64,000 nucleotides of DNA from Rhizobium leguminosarum (lineage in GTDB: Bacteria > Pseudomonadota > Alphaproteobacteria > Rhizobiales > Rhizobiaceae): contig NZ_LWBS01000283.1 of NCBI RefSeq assembly GCF_001652265.1, positions 1 to 64,000 on the forward strand, written 5' to 3'. The notes beneath the pieces were generated by a model. That model was not told the origin of the DNA. It was given only the letters and a program-made list of their open reading frames with translations, and ran no database searches. The translations under genes and the position numbers were made by a program. The first letter of the stretch is position 1. Every line of letters starts with the position of its first letter. Of this stretch, positions 44,407 through 52,114 are shown piece by piece.

Positions 44407-44781
44407 TCAGGGAGATTTCAGCTTCGCGCTCTTTGCGCGCATGCGGAATCTGCCGCTTTGGCGGTTTGCTTCCTGCTGTTTAACCGCATCGGATTGGCTG
44501 CGTTGCGCGGCCTCCAATTGCTGCCGCGTCGGGAGATCATGGTCGTAGGTGGAAGCGCTGAATGCCGTCGCGTTATCGAACGGACCTTTGTGTGGACGCG
44601 CCAGACCATAGGCTTGCTTGTCAGCGCTATCGATCTCGTGCTCCGCTGACGATGACCGCGCTTGACGCGCCTGCGCTATGAGATCGTCTGCAGTCGGGCT
44701 TAAGGTTGCGATTTTCCGCAGGAAGGCGATGATTTTGCTTTTCCTGGCCCTGTCCTTTTGATCGGCGGGAATCCCAGACAT
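44407..44781 (-). CDS. Hypothetical polar protein
   Basis: A 124-residue, highly charged protein rich in Lys, Arg, Gln, Asp and Ser, without membrane segment or signal. The N-terminal third, KDRARKSKIIAFLRKIATLSP, could be an amphipathic helix; the C-terminal part is Gln/Arg-rich and likely disordered or coiled. GGAAGAAG stands directly before the second in-frame ATG, so I start there. I do not recognise the family. It heads a series of small genes of unknown function. Confidence 0.55.
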   Translation of the reverse strand: MSGIPADQKDRARKSKIIAFLRKIATLSPTADDLIAQARQARSSSAEHEIDSADKQAYGLARPHKGPFDNATAFSASTYDHDLPTRQQLEAAQRSQSDAVKQQEANRQSGRFRMRAKSAKLKSP

Positions 44782-44853
44782 GTCTTCTTCCTTATCCGTC
44801 ATGTCATCGCGACGATCGATCGAGGGGTATCGGCGACATCGCGGCAGGCCCGT

Positions 44854-45258
44854 TCACGGGATCTCGGACAATCGTTCAGGCAGTCTGGTTTTGGGAAAAC
44901 GGTAGCCTGACGACCGCAGCGATGCGTCCGAACGCCCGGACGCCGTATACCGCGCGATCCGATAGGCTTTCACCGGGGCGCCGCCGTCATCCTGCCATCG
45001 GGCAAAGGAGGCGTCTTCCATTGCCTGCGGAAGCGGGCCGGAACTCAACTGTGTCGCGAGATACATTTTCAGCGACGACCTCAACGCGGCCTCATCGACG
45101 ATGCCCATCTGGAAACAATCAATGAGGAAACTTGTGGCGGTGATCTCACCATCATCGGCCGCATGAGTTTCGCCGCCGCGAAAGCCGGCCTTTCGCAGGA
45201 TACGATCGAGCATCCTCAAATTGTCGACACCGAAAAACTGATCTGATGTGGAAGACAT
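44854..45258 (-). CDS. Hypothetical protein
   Basis: A 134-residue soluble protein with AAGGAGG directly before the ATG. The N-terminal half (LRMLDRILRKAGFRGG, ATSFLIDCFQMGIVDEAALRSSLKMYL; core FLIDCFQMGI) is alpha-helical and reminiscent of small helix-bundle proteins; the C-terminal half is Arg/Ser-rich. No function can be named. It is 73 bases upstream of the preceding gene on the same strand and could be in one transcript with it. Confidence 0.6.
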   Translation of the reverse strand: MSSTSDQFFGVDNLRMLDRILRKAGFRGGETHAADDGEITATSFLIDCFQMGIVDEAALRSSLKMYLATQLSSGPLPQAMEDASFARWQDDGGAPVKAYRIARYTASGRSDASLRSSGYRFPKTRLPERLSEIP

Positions 45259-45448
45259 GGCGTCCTCCTTCGTTGGGGCTAGGGTTCACTGGCGCTAGCG
45301 TCACTGGCGCGCCCCAAGCAGCGGTGCCCGTATCGTGCCCGCCGATGAATCAGCTTGCGCTTATTGCCAGCTGACCGCAACCTCATTCCGCGGCAGCCAT
45401 TGATAATGCCGTGGCGGAACCCATTTTAGTGATAGGAGGATTCGCATC

Positions 45449-45748
45449 ATGCAGTTCAACGATGAAGCGACCCTCGCGAAGCCGTCGGCACTGCCGATGG
45501 AAAGGCGTGCACTGGTCGATCACCTGAGGGAGGCGATCGCGCGTTTGACGCACGGGCTGGCAGCCGCCGGATTGGTGGAATTCGTGCCGCCTCTGCTCGA
45601 GATCAACAAGGTTCTCCGCGATATGACGGACGAAATTTCCCGTGCGGATTCGCTCTATTCCGATGAGGTTATCACGGGTACGATGCGCTTGATCAAGACA
45701 TCGGAAGCTTTGCTTGAAAACCGGGTCATCGTGCAGACGATCCATTAA
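45449..45748 (+). CDS. Hypothetical small helical protein
   Basis: The 99 residues are almost entirely alpha-helical (MERRALVDHLREAIARLTHGLAAA, EINKVLRDMTDEISRADSLY). AGGAGG lies about nine bases before the ATG. No cysteine, signal or membrane segment is found. I do not recognise it. It is the first plus-strand gene of the small-protein region. Confidence 0.55.
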   Translation: MQFNDEATLAKPSALPMERRALVDHLREAIARLTHGLAAAGLVEFVPPLLEINKVLRDMTDEISRADSLYSDEVITGTMRLIKTSEALLENRVIVQTIH

Positions 45749-45888
45749 GATCTGTCGACGCTCGGACATGCAGGCAGGCTGATGGCCAACCATCTGGCAT
45801 CAAGCTGCTCGCTCCCTCGTGCATCCATCATCATCACCGGTGCCCGAGTTCCGCAGGTCGGCCGCGCCCACTTCCAAGGATAACCGCA

Positions 45889-46152
45889 ATGACACTTATT
45901 TTCCCCAACAGAAGCCGCAGCTTCGACGAAGCGCGAAAAGGTGTCCGCTTCACCGGCTATGACGGCATGTTCGAAGTCAGGTTTCTGGTCGAAGAAGCAG
46001 CCCTCGGCAACGCGATCACCCACAATTCTTCCGAAGCCGCATATCTCAATGCCTTTGATGCAGCGCGTTCTTCCATTCAGGAAGCCGCATCGCGGGCCTA
46101 TCAGCATCGACGCGGAAACAACTTCACGCTCACGGCCGCAGATTTTCGCTGA
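45889..46152 (+). CDS. DUF1488 protein
   Basis: An 87-residue protein that opens MTLIFPNRSRSFDEARKGVRFTGYDG and ends LTAADF, both typical of DUF1488, a small family common in rhizobia. It has no known function. AAGGA is before the ATG. The AA composition suggests a compact alpha/beta fold. The next gene starts 80 bases downstream, separated by no terminator-like structure. Confidence 0.75.
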   Translation: MTLIFPNRSRSFDEARKGVRFTGYDGMFEVRFLVEEAALGNAITHNSSEAAYLNAFDAARSSIQEAASRAYQHRRGNNFTLTAADFR

Positions 46153-46232
46153 CCGCGAGAAGGGGCGTGCGGCCGGTGAACTGAAATGGCCACCATCCTG
46201 CTACTGCGGGATGAGACAGGGGAGCAAAGCAT

Positions 46233-46595
46233 ATGGTTTCCACACGATACCGCCCGAAAGACCTGAAACTGGCGCGTCGCCATATCGTGAAGGCGGCGCA
46301 TCGCGTTGCCGATCAGGAAATGGTGATCAGGAAACTATTGCACAAAGGCAGACCCTCCGGGCCGGCCTATGCGCTGTTGGGCAGGCTCTACGACGATCAA
46401 CGGCGGAAACTCGATCGACTGAAACTGATCGAAGCAATGGTTGAGGTAGAAGCGCAATTCTGTATGGACGTGCCCAGCAATCCTGGGACATCCGCGCCGC
46501 CCCTTGCGATCGTGCATAGCAGCGGGATCTCTCTGCCGGACCGGCAATCCGCCACGCCTTGTAGCGCAGATGTTTGGCGCCCATATCTGGTGTAG
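46233..46595 (+). CDS. Hypothetical basic protein
   Basis: A 120-residue protein, strongly basic and helical in its first two thirds: KDLKLARRHIVKAAHRVADQEMVIRKLLHKG. The last 40 residues (SNPGTSAPPLAIVHSSG onwards) are Pro/Ser-rich and may be unordered; the true end of the domain may lie near residue 80. GGGGAGC precedes the ATG. I do not recognise a family. It may bind nucleic acid by its charge, but this is only a guess. Confidence 0.5.
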   Translation: MVSTRYRPKDLKLARRHIVKAAHRVADQEMVIRKLLHKGRPSGPAYALLGRLYDDQRRKLDRLKLIEAMVEVEAQFCMDVPSNPGTSAPPLAIVHSSGISLPDRQSATPCSADVWRPYLV

Positions 46596-46664
46596 TGGCA
46601 GTTTGTGAACGGGTGCTGCTTCCCGGGGGTAATCAGAGTTACCCGGCCCCAACCAAAGGAGGGC

Positions 46665-46814
46665 ATGATGTCTTCCACGGTAAACATCCATTCGTGGAAA
46701 CGCGTGGCTCAGCATATCGGCAGGTTCCGGTATATCGACTTTCTGGTGAAATCGACACCGGCAATCTGTCTAGCCTTTATCGTCTATATCATTCTCAACG
46801 ATGTCTTCTGGTAG
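46665..46814 (+). CDS. Single-span small membrane protein
   Basis: A 49-residue protein starting MMSSTVNIHSWKRVAQHIGRF, with one hydrophobic segment TPAICLAFIVYIIL close to the end. AAAGGAGGGC stands directly before the tandem ATGs, an excellent ribosome site. The hairpin GGGTAA-N6-TTACCC at 46627-46644 precedes it and may end the previous transcript or lie in the leader. Small one-span proteins often modulate larger membrane complexes, but there is no candidate partner here. Confidence 0.5.
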   Translation: MMSSTVNIHSWKRVAQHIGRFRYIDFLVKSTPAICLAFIVYIILNDVFW

Positions 46815-46899
46815 GCGCTGGAAGACTGTTGCGGCTAGCCAAGACGCTCTGCTGCCTATCGAATGAAGGGCTGAAACGCTGACGGAATTGGATTACGCG

Positions 46900-47343
46900 A
46901 TGCAATTGCGAGAAATGGGTGAACAAGACTGCCTCGCCTTTCTGGCAGGCCACACCCGTGGCCACTTGGCATGTCTCGGCGAAAAATATCCCTATATCGT
47001 TCCCATTCAGTATGCCTATGAAAAAGACCGGCTTTTCATGTTTTCCATGCCGGGCCTGAAGGTTGATCTATTGCGGGCCCATTCGCCCGCCTGTGTTCAG
47101 GTTGAAGAATTCGGCGAAAACCGAACGTGGAAGAGCGTGCTTGTTCAAGGCACCTATGATGAGCTGACCGATACGCCGGCCCGGCATGACGAACGCCTCC
47201 ACGCCTGGTCTCTGCTGCAAAAGCAACCATTTTGGTGGGAACCCGGATCGCTTGCTTTAAACTCGGAAAACGAAGACAACCCTGCTCCCTCCATATTCTT
47301 CGGCATTTCGATTGACGTGGTATCGGGACGGCAAGTGGTTTAA
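46900..47343 (+). CDS. Pyridoxamine 5'-phosphate oxidase-like flavin-binding protein
   Basis: A 147-residue protein with the split-barrel fold of the PNPOx-like family: FLAGHTRGHLACLGEKYPYIVPIQYAYEKDRLFMFSMPGLKVDLL (core GHLACLGEKYPYIVPIQY) is the recognisable FMN-binding start, with RTWKSVLVQGTYDEL following. True PNPOx is longer and has substrate residues not seen here, so a general FMN- or haem-binding stress protein is more likely. A TTG four codons earlier is a possible start; both are weakly supported by ribosome sites. It stands in the small-protein region. Confidence 0.8.
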   Translation: MQLREMGEQDCLAFLAGHTRGHLACLGEKYPYIVPIQYAYEKDRLFMFSMPGLKVDLLRAHSPACVQVEEFGENRTWKSVLVQGTYDELTDTPARHDERLHAWSLLQKQPFWWEPGSLALNSENEDNPAPSIFFGISIDVVSGRQVV

Positions 47344-47550
47344 GGTGCCGTCTTCAGACCTGCTGCGCCTCCACCATCGATTCACGGCGCGGCTTTGCTG
47401 CACGATATATGGAACTCCAGACAGACACGGCTAAGCGCTGTCCGATACCAGCCTTCCCATAGGGGCGCGGATTGCTTGATGCATCTTACCAACGCGGCTT
47501 GCTGAACCAGCATCGCGTTCAATGCCACACGACCACCCACAGGGAAAACG

Positions 47551-47787
47551 ATGACAGACGCACCCGAGAATGAAGCCCTTTTCAACATCACCGGACACTA
47601 TGTGCAGGAATTGAAGGCCGTTCTTCAAAGCGAGAGCATTGTCGAAGGCGCCGACTACGAAAACAGCGCCTTCGACGAAAAACGACGGAATGAAGGACTT
47701 CACCTGCTGCGCTTCCACAAGACCGGGATCGCAGCGCAGGCGACGCAGATCTGGGAAAAACACAAGACGGCCCGAGCGCATCGATAA
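47551..47787 (+). CDS. Hypothetical small protein
   Basis: The 78 residues are acidic at the start and basic at the end: ITGHYVQELKAVLQSESIVEGADYENSAFDEKRRNEG, then HKTARAHR. AGGGAAAACG precedes the ATG. No family recognised; no membrane segment or cysteine. It is preceded by a 207-base gap in which no feature was found. Confidence 0.45.
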   Translation: MTDAPENEALFNITGHYVQELKAVLQSESIVEGADYENSAFDEKRRNEGLHLLRFHKTGIAAQATQIWEKHKTARAHR

Positions 47788-47915
47788 AACGGCACGAAGC
47801 CAGTTCTTCGACCGATGCCGGTTTGAGAGTGACGCTTCTCCGATCCTCGTTGCGGAGAGAATAGGCGCTGACATGACCTGATGTCCGGCGCCACATTGCC
47901 TTGAAAGGAAAAATC

Positions 47916-48098
47916 ATGACCAATGACACAACGAAAAAGGCCCAGCCCGCCAAAGCGGCCGTGACCGACGGGCCCTACGACGTCATCTACTTCGCGAAGA
48001 AACACCGCATTTCCAACGAGGATGCCAAGGGCATCATCGAAAAGCACGGCGCCAATCGCAAAGAGGCTGATAAGGCCGGCCGGCGCATCAGCGTCTGA
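47916..48098 (+). CDS. DUF3606-like small protein
   Basis: A 60-residue protein with AAAGGAAAA before the ATG. The segment DGPYDVIYFAKKHRISNEDAKGIIEKHGANRKEADK fits the helix-turn-helix-like signature of DUF3606: Y-x-A-K-K-x-x-I-S-x-E-x-A. The family is frequent, multi-copy, and without function in rhizobia. The N-terminal 18 residues are Lys/Ala-rich. Immediately after its stop begins the repeat at 48117. Confidence 0.65.
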   Translation: MTNDTTKKAQPAKAAVTDGPYDVIYFAKKHRISNEDAKGIIEKHGANRKEADKAGRRISV

Positions 48099-48116
48099 GG
48101 CCACGCAGGCGTTCAT

Positions 48117-48251
48117 GCATGCCGTCGTCCCAAAACCAATGCACAGTTTTGAGCGACATGCATGACAGCGCCGCGCGTCTGAAAAGACGCGCGGCGCCGT
48201 CACACTTTGGATCGACGCATCGTGCCTCCGAAAATCGATCCCGATTTTCGG
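48117..48251. repeat. Three-hairpin intergenic repeat, copy B
   Basis: Begins with a 45-base unit (48117-48161) matching the one at 25992-26036 in start, end and length. It is followed by the perfect hairpin GCGCCGCGCGTCT-GAAA-AGACGCGCGGCGC (48168-48197) and by CCGAAAATCG-ATCC-CGATTTTCGG (48228-48251), inside an outer GCATCG/CGATGC stem. The last unit is a well-known kind of rhizobial dispersed repeat. The order suggests a mosaic of independently moving modules. Confidence 0.75.
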
Positions 48252-48384
48252 GCCGATGCGTTAGCCGCGGCTGGCCTGCATCTGCTTTCGATGTCACGAT
48301 GCAACATCAGCGGACGAATTAACCCTACTGGCTTACCTTAATATCAGCATGCGCTTGAATACATCGGGGCCTATGCCATCGTAG

Positions 48385-48454
48385 CTTCAGGAAAACACTT
48401 CTGGTTCCTGAAGCAGCTCGCCGGAACCGTTGCCTGCCTTTCCGTGGAAAGGCC
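48385..48454 (+). promoter_or_regulatory. Structured leader before a 66-residue ORF
   Basis: Two hairpins, CTTCAGGAA-N11-TTCCTGAAG (48385-48413) and GCCTTTCC-GT-GGAAAGGC (48436-48453), stand 48-117 bases before the start of the next gene. They may be a cis-acting 5' element or a site for a regulator. No T-run follows, so they are not simple terminators. Confidence 0.4.
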
Positions 48455-48501
48455 GGCTTCCATGCATAGGGGCCGAGCTCAATCAAAATGGAGGGTATGT
48501 C

Positions 48502-48702
48502 ATGAACAATGTCTTGGAATTTCGTGCAAAATGCCCGCATGTCGAAACTCTGTCCGACTGTCGGGAAGCGCTTGAGCCGGCCGTCATGAAAATCGTCAGC
48601 GACGCCATCGGCAAAGGATATACGGCCGCTGAAGCCGCAATGGTGGTTGCCGACATCGCCGACGATTACATCCTCATGCTGTCGCGGCAACCACGGCATT
48701 GA
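48502..48702 (+). CDS. Hypothetical small protein
   Basis: A 66-residue protein starting MNNVLEFRAKCPHVETLSDC; GAGGG lies before the ATG. It is predicted to be mostly helical with a C-terminal VVADIADDYILML stretch that could be a helix or weak membrane anchor. The first part has two Cys. It is preceded by two hairpins. No family recognised. Confidence 0.5.
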   Translation: MNNVLEFRAKCPHVETLSDCREALEPAVMKIVSDAIGKGYTAAEAAMVVADIADDYILMLSRQPRH

Positions 48703-49389
48703 CACGCTTTCCTGGCCCGCACCTGTGCCTTCGTGGGCCAGCGCAGGTGCTGAGGTCGACGCGGATCGGGGCGTCTTCGACGGTGGGAACTTCTAACGCC
48801 GAGGTGACGAACGACCGCTGGCGACAGCCGGGAGCAAAGCGCCTATCATCGTGCTTGCATCAGTGGACCGCGCAGCACCTGCAGGGGTAGCAGTGGTACA
48901 GGAGACGAGACCTGCCGCGCGATCCGCCGCCAAAACCCCTGATCTTGTCGGAAGTTCCCCGGCAAAAATGCGACGCCACGATCCCGGAAATTCCGCCGAG
49001 GGATCATCATCAACCTGCCCGGGCACGTTGCGACCGTCACACCGATAAACTCCCGCAGGGCGAAAACCGACAGGCACATCGCAACGCCAACGAAAAACCC
49101 CGCCGGAGCGGGCTTTCAACGAATCCAGATGGAGCAAGCCGAGCAGTTAGGTTCAGGTCCCAAACAAAATCGATTGTTGAAAATCCGGGCAACAGAAGCT
49201 CTTTCACCCACCTTCGCGGCACTTTCCGTTTCGCTCAATCTTTGAATCATTGCCGTAATGCGGCGTGAAGCACTCATATGCGCCGCCTTTCGCGATCCCT
49301 CACGAATGAGAGCGGTTCAGTTTTCATGGAATGAACCGCTCTCACCTTCTGTTTTATGCAATTCCCGGGGAAACCGCTTCGCGCTTGGA
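48703..49389. other. 687-base gap; no gene
   Basis: Frames here are short, lack ribosome sites and carry no recognisable product. The only structure is a minus-strand terminator at 49093-49116. The region may contain untranslated RNA, but no clear stems besides that were found. Confidence 0.4.
49093..49116 (-). terminator. Intrinsic terminator (minus strand)
   Basis: On the minus strand it reads AAAGCCCGC-TCCG-GCGGGGTTTTT. This is the standard form of rhizobial rho-independent terminators. It would end the transcript of the 61-residue ORF at 49390-49575, 274 bases beyond its stop, which leaves room for a long 3' region. Confidence 0.65.
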
Positions 49390-49575
49390 CTAACGCCACC
49401 TTGGCTGCCGCGGCGGAGCATTGGCCTGGATTTCATGGAGCGGCGCCCGAGAGCCGAGAAGTTTCTTCAACTTCTTCTCCTCTGCCGGGCTGATCCCAAA
49501 CTTTCGGCAATGCTCCGCAACATCGTGCTCTCGCGGGCCGGGAATGCGAACTTGGCGATTGCTCATGCTCTTCAT
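49390..49575 (-). CDS. Hypothetical small basic protein
   Basis: The 61 residues begin MKSMSNRQVRIPGPREHD and continue with VAEHCRKFGISPAEEKKLKKLLG, a helical stretch like those in small DUF3606-type proteins. AAGGAGGAAA, an almost ideal ribosome site, stands before the ATG. The C-terminus is Pro/Arg-rich. A terminator follows downstream. No function is known. Confidence 0.6.
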   Translation of the reverse strand: MKSMSNRQVRIPGPREHDVAEHCRKFGISPAEEKKLKKLLGSRAPLHEIQANAPPRQPRWR

Positions 49576-49759
49576 GTCTGTTTCCTCCTTAAGAGGAAAA
49601 CCAACAGGCCGCCGACTTGTTCGTTAGCAGATTCTAAAATTTGATCTTTACAGAAGGTGGCAAGAGTTTCGTGCAGCCAGGTTTCGTTTGCTGCGTCTCT
49701 TGAAAGCTCGTGGGCTTCGCCGCTTTCTGGAAAATTTCAGAGATTGTATCGGTAGCTGG

Positions 49760-49856
49760 AACTTTTCCGCCGCCGCCGAGTTACGCGCGAGGATGATGGG
49801 AATGCACGCCCCAATCCGCCTTTCCATCCTTGCCCCGCTCACGCGGGGCTTTTTTT
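49760..49856 (+). ncRNA. Candidate small RNA ending in an intrinsic terminator (first of tandem pair)
   Basis: The terminator GCCCCGC-TCAC-GCGGGGC followed by T7 (49832-49856) is not preceded by a gene within 1.1 kb on this strand. The upstream 70 bases contain pyrimidine-rich, single-strand-like CCAATCCGCCTTTCCATCC that could pair to ribosome sites. The 5' end is estimated only. No Rfam family can be named with certainty. Confidence 0.4.
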
Positions 49857-50004
49857 GCGACGCCAGGCGACAATTGCTGACGTCGGTGCGTCGGAGATCG
49901 GCAGCCTGCAAATCGTTGCGGCTATCCCTGGTGCATTTGCCGGCCGCAGCAGAACGATTGCTGCGACGCATGGAAAAATCCGGTCGGCTGGGAACAAGAG
50001 CCTT

Positions 50005-50128
50005 GCGCCGGCGTAAGGGCGCCGGGTCGCACGGAGGCAGGTTTCACGACCATGCACTTCGATTTCTCCGTGCGGCCCACCAACTCCCAATAAAACCCAA
50101 CTCGCCCCGCTTTGGTGGGGCGTTTTTT
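50005..50128 (+). ncRNA. Candidate small RNA ending in an intrinsic terminator (second of tandem pair)
   Basis: The terminator CGCCCCGC-TTTG-GTGGGGCG with T6 (50103-50128) is preceded by a 9-base stem CGCACGGAG (50028-50036) / CTCCGTGCG (50066-50074). A loose ACTCCCAATAAAA lies between the stem and the terminator, with an anti-ribosome-site CTCCC. This layout, two stems with an exposed CTCCC, is that of trans-acting alphaproteobacterial sRNAs. The 5' end is not determined. No ORF fits. Confidence 0.5.
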
Positions 50129-50234
50129 GTAACAACGCTCTGTCCCCTGGGGTGGAACTCGTCTGAAGATCGGGAGGAACAATTTGTCGCGAGCGGAGTT
50201 AGGCGGGCCATCTCAATTGATGGAGGAACACAAA

Positions 50235-50471
50235 TTGCCAAGATATTTTTTCCACGTCCGCAGGAATGATGTCTTCGAGGAAGATTCGGAAGGCATTGAC
50301 CTCGCTTCACCTGAACTTGCTTGCGAGGAAGCAACCCTTTCCGCCCGCGAGATCATTGCGGAGAGGATTCGTACCGGCGAGCCGGCAGACGGAGGTGCGT
50401 TCGAGATCACGACTGAGGACGGCTCGCTGGTTGCAACAGTCCCCTTCCGATCCGCCATCCGCCTGGCCTAA
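50235..50471 (+). CDS. DUF6894 protein
   Basis: A 78-residue protein that begins MPRYFFHVRRNDVFEEDSEG when started at a TTG. GGAGG lies eight bases before that TTG, and MPRYFFHVR is the usual start of this family, so I prefer it to the ATG five codons upstream. DLASPELACEEATLSAREIIAE is the family's helix. The last third ITTEDGSLVATVPF is a beta hairpin. Function is unknown. It is probably expressed with no neighbour. Confidence 0.75.
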   Translation: MPRYFFHVRRNDVFEEDSEGIDLASPELACEEATLSAREIIAERIRTGEPADGGAFEITTEDGSLVATVPFRSAIRLA

Positions 50472-50643
50472 ATCACACAAACGCGCGGCAGCGGGCATCG
50501 CGCTGCAGGAGATTGGCTCGGTGTCGCGCTGCGGCTCTCCAAGACATCGTCGGTCGTTGCAATTGTCAAAACCGCACAGAATGTGAAATTGCTGAACCAA
50601 GGAATTAACCCCGCGTTTGTCATTCAGCAGGCGGTGTGGAATC

Positions 50644-51426
50644 ATGATGATTCAGAGCGGAGTGAAGAACAGGCTGTTGCGCTCGTTTCCGAGGGATGCC
50701 TTCGAGCTTCTCGAGCCGCTTCTCGAGCCCATCGACCTTCCCGTGAACCGTTCGCTCGTGCGGCCGCGCCAGCCGATCGAGCATGTCTGTTTTCTTGAAA
50801 GCGGCCTCGCCTCGATGGTTGCGGAAAGCGCCGACGGCAAAAGCGTTGAAATCCGCCACATCGGACGCGAGGGCATCGCCGGCTACCCGGTCGTCCTCGG
50901 CGTCGACCGAACGCCGAACAAGACCTTCATGCAGGTGCCGGGTTACGGGCTTCAGGTGGCCACGGAAGATTTTCTTCCGATCCTTGACCATCCCGAGGTG
51001 CGGCAACTGCTGCTGCGCTATGTGCATACCTGCGAGCTGCAGCTTGCCCACACCGCGCTGGCAGCGGCAAAATTCAACATGCATCAGCGGCTGGCCCGCT
51101 GGCTGCTCATGTGCCATGACCGCATCGACGGCAATGATCTGCCGCTGACGCACGAATTCCTGGCGCTGATGCTCGGCGTCAGGCGGGCGAGCGTCACCGA
51201 TGAGCTGCACATTCTTGAAGGCATGCACGCCATCAGATCGACACGCGGCAACGTCCGCATCACGGACCGCAGCAAGCTGATCGAGATCGCAGGCGGCTGC
51301 TACGGCGTGCCGGAGCTGGAATACGAACGGCTGATCGAGATCCCGGGGCCGCAAAATGGTTCATTCCCTCGAGCGAAATATGAAGGGGCGGACAGCATCG
51401 GGATCGCATCCAGCAACATGCCCTGA
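50644..51426 (+). CDS. Crp/Fnr-family transcriptional regulator
   Basis: A 260-residue regulator. The cyclic-nucleotide-like domain covers about residues 15-140 (FLESGLASMVAESADGKSVEIRHIGREGIAGYPVVLG; core GREGIAGYPVVLG). The HTH_Crp domain covers about 150-220 (LTHEFLALMLGVRRASVTDELHILE; core LALMLGVRRASVT). The N-terminal FNR cysteines are not present, and the cAMP-contact residues are not conserved, so the effector is unknown. This RASVT-type group is common and multi-copy in rhizobia. The MMIQSG start is chosen. It sits immediately left of the phage remnant. Confidence 0.87.
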   Translation: MMIQSGVKNRLLRSFPRDAFELLEPLLEPIDLPVNRSLVRPRQPIEHVCFLESGLASMVAESADGKSVEIRHIGREGIAGYPVVLGVDRTPNKTFMQVPGYGLQVATEDFLPILDHPEVRQLLLRYVHTCELQLAHTALAAAKFNMHQRLARWLLMCHDRIDGNDLPLTHEFLALMLGVRRASVTDELHILEGMHAIRSTRGNVRITDRSKLIEIAGGCYGVPELEYERLIEIPGPQNGSFPRAKYEGADSIGIASSNMP

Positions 51427-51501
51427 TCAGGTTTCGCCGGCTGGCGGTAGGGCGGCCATTGGCGTTGCGCCAGGCCGTTCACCGCGATGAAATGGCGAAG
51501 T

Positions 51502-51930
51502 TCAATTGATCTTCAACCAGTGCCTGAGCGCCGCTACCGCGCCGTCACTCGCATAGGCAATGATGCCGCCAATCGTCAGGCCGGCGAAGGCGATCAGCCC
51601 CGATATCCCGTAACCGATCGTTTTCATCCGTTTCCACTCGTCAAGCGCCGGCGCGACTGCCTCCTGGTTCTTCTCGACGGTCTCCTTGAGGCTCTTGATC
51701 TCCTCGCGGATCCGCGCATCCGCGCCGCCGCTGATCGCCACCCTTGTATCGAGCTGGGCGATCTGCCTTGCCTGCTCGTCGAGCCGCTTGTGGAGCACGG
51801 CGCGGCTGTCGTGGGCACTCACCTTTTCGTCGCTGACCTCCTTGCGCAAAAGCGCGACGTTGTCCTCGATGCCGGTCAGCCTTCCCTCGACACGCCCGAG
51901 AGCGCGGAGAATATCGTCGTTGGATGTCAT
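51502..51930 (-). CDS. DUF1515 phage-related coiled-coil membrane protein
   Basis: A 142-residue protein. A coiled-coil N-terminal half reads MTSNDDILRALGRVEGRLTGIEDNVALLRKEV (core ALGRVEGRLTGIEDNV), followed by VLHKRLDEQARQIAQLDTRVA. One membrane segment (YGISGLIAFAGLTIGGIIAY) lies near residues 104-124. This is the DUF1515 layout found in rhizobial prophages, perhaps part of the lysis or holin set. It is the last gene of the phage remnant in transcription order. Confidence 0.75.
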   Translation of the reverse strand: MTSNDDILRALGRVEGRLTGIEDNVALLRKEVSDEKVSAHDSRAVLHKRLDEQARQIAQLDTRVAISGGADARIREEIKSLKETVEKNQEAVAPALDEWKRMKTIGYGISGLIAFAGLTIGGIIAYASDGAVAALRHWLKIN

Positions 51931-51979
51931 CTATCTCCCCTCTGGGGATGGAACGTTTTCAACTGGAGAATGTTGAATC

Positions 51980-52051
51980 CTAGGATTTTGCGTAGAACGT
52001 GCCAAAATCTTCGCTGCCGTTGCCGGCCTCGTTCAGGTCTTCCATGTCCAT
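51980..52051 (-). CDS. Possible 23-residue ORF or gene remnant
   Basis: MDMEDLNEAGNGSEDFGTFY is followed by AKS and a stop. AAAGGAAG stands 11 bases before the ATG. The frame is open for 16 codons upstream without a start (GINPRQKEVSD precedes the ATG), so it may instead be the tail of a lost phage gene. It fills the 184-base gap where the capsid-region genes would be expected. Confidence 0.3.
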   Translation of the reverse strand: MDMEDLNEAGNGSEDFGTFYAKS

Positions 52052-52114
52052 GTCGGAAACTTCCTTTTGTCGGGGGTTGATGCCCGTAAAAACAAAAGGT
52101 TAGAGCAGATTGTT

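Noticed and set aside
49688..50269. A 193-codon plus-strand frame across both candidate sRNAs
   Set aside because: It runs through two intrinsic terminators, is Arg/Leu/Ser-rich and has no domain or ribosome site.
44407..51426. General stress (EcfG-type) promoters before the small genes
   Set aside because: GGAAC words occur at 45416 and 48423 but without a GTT at the right distance, so no promoter was called.
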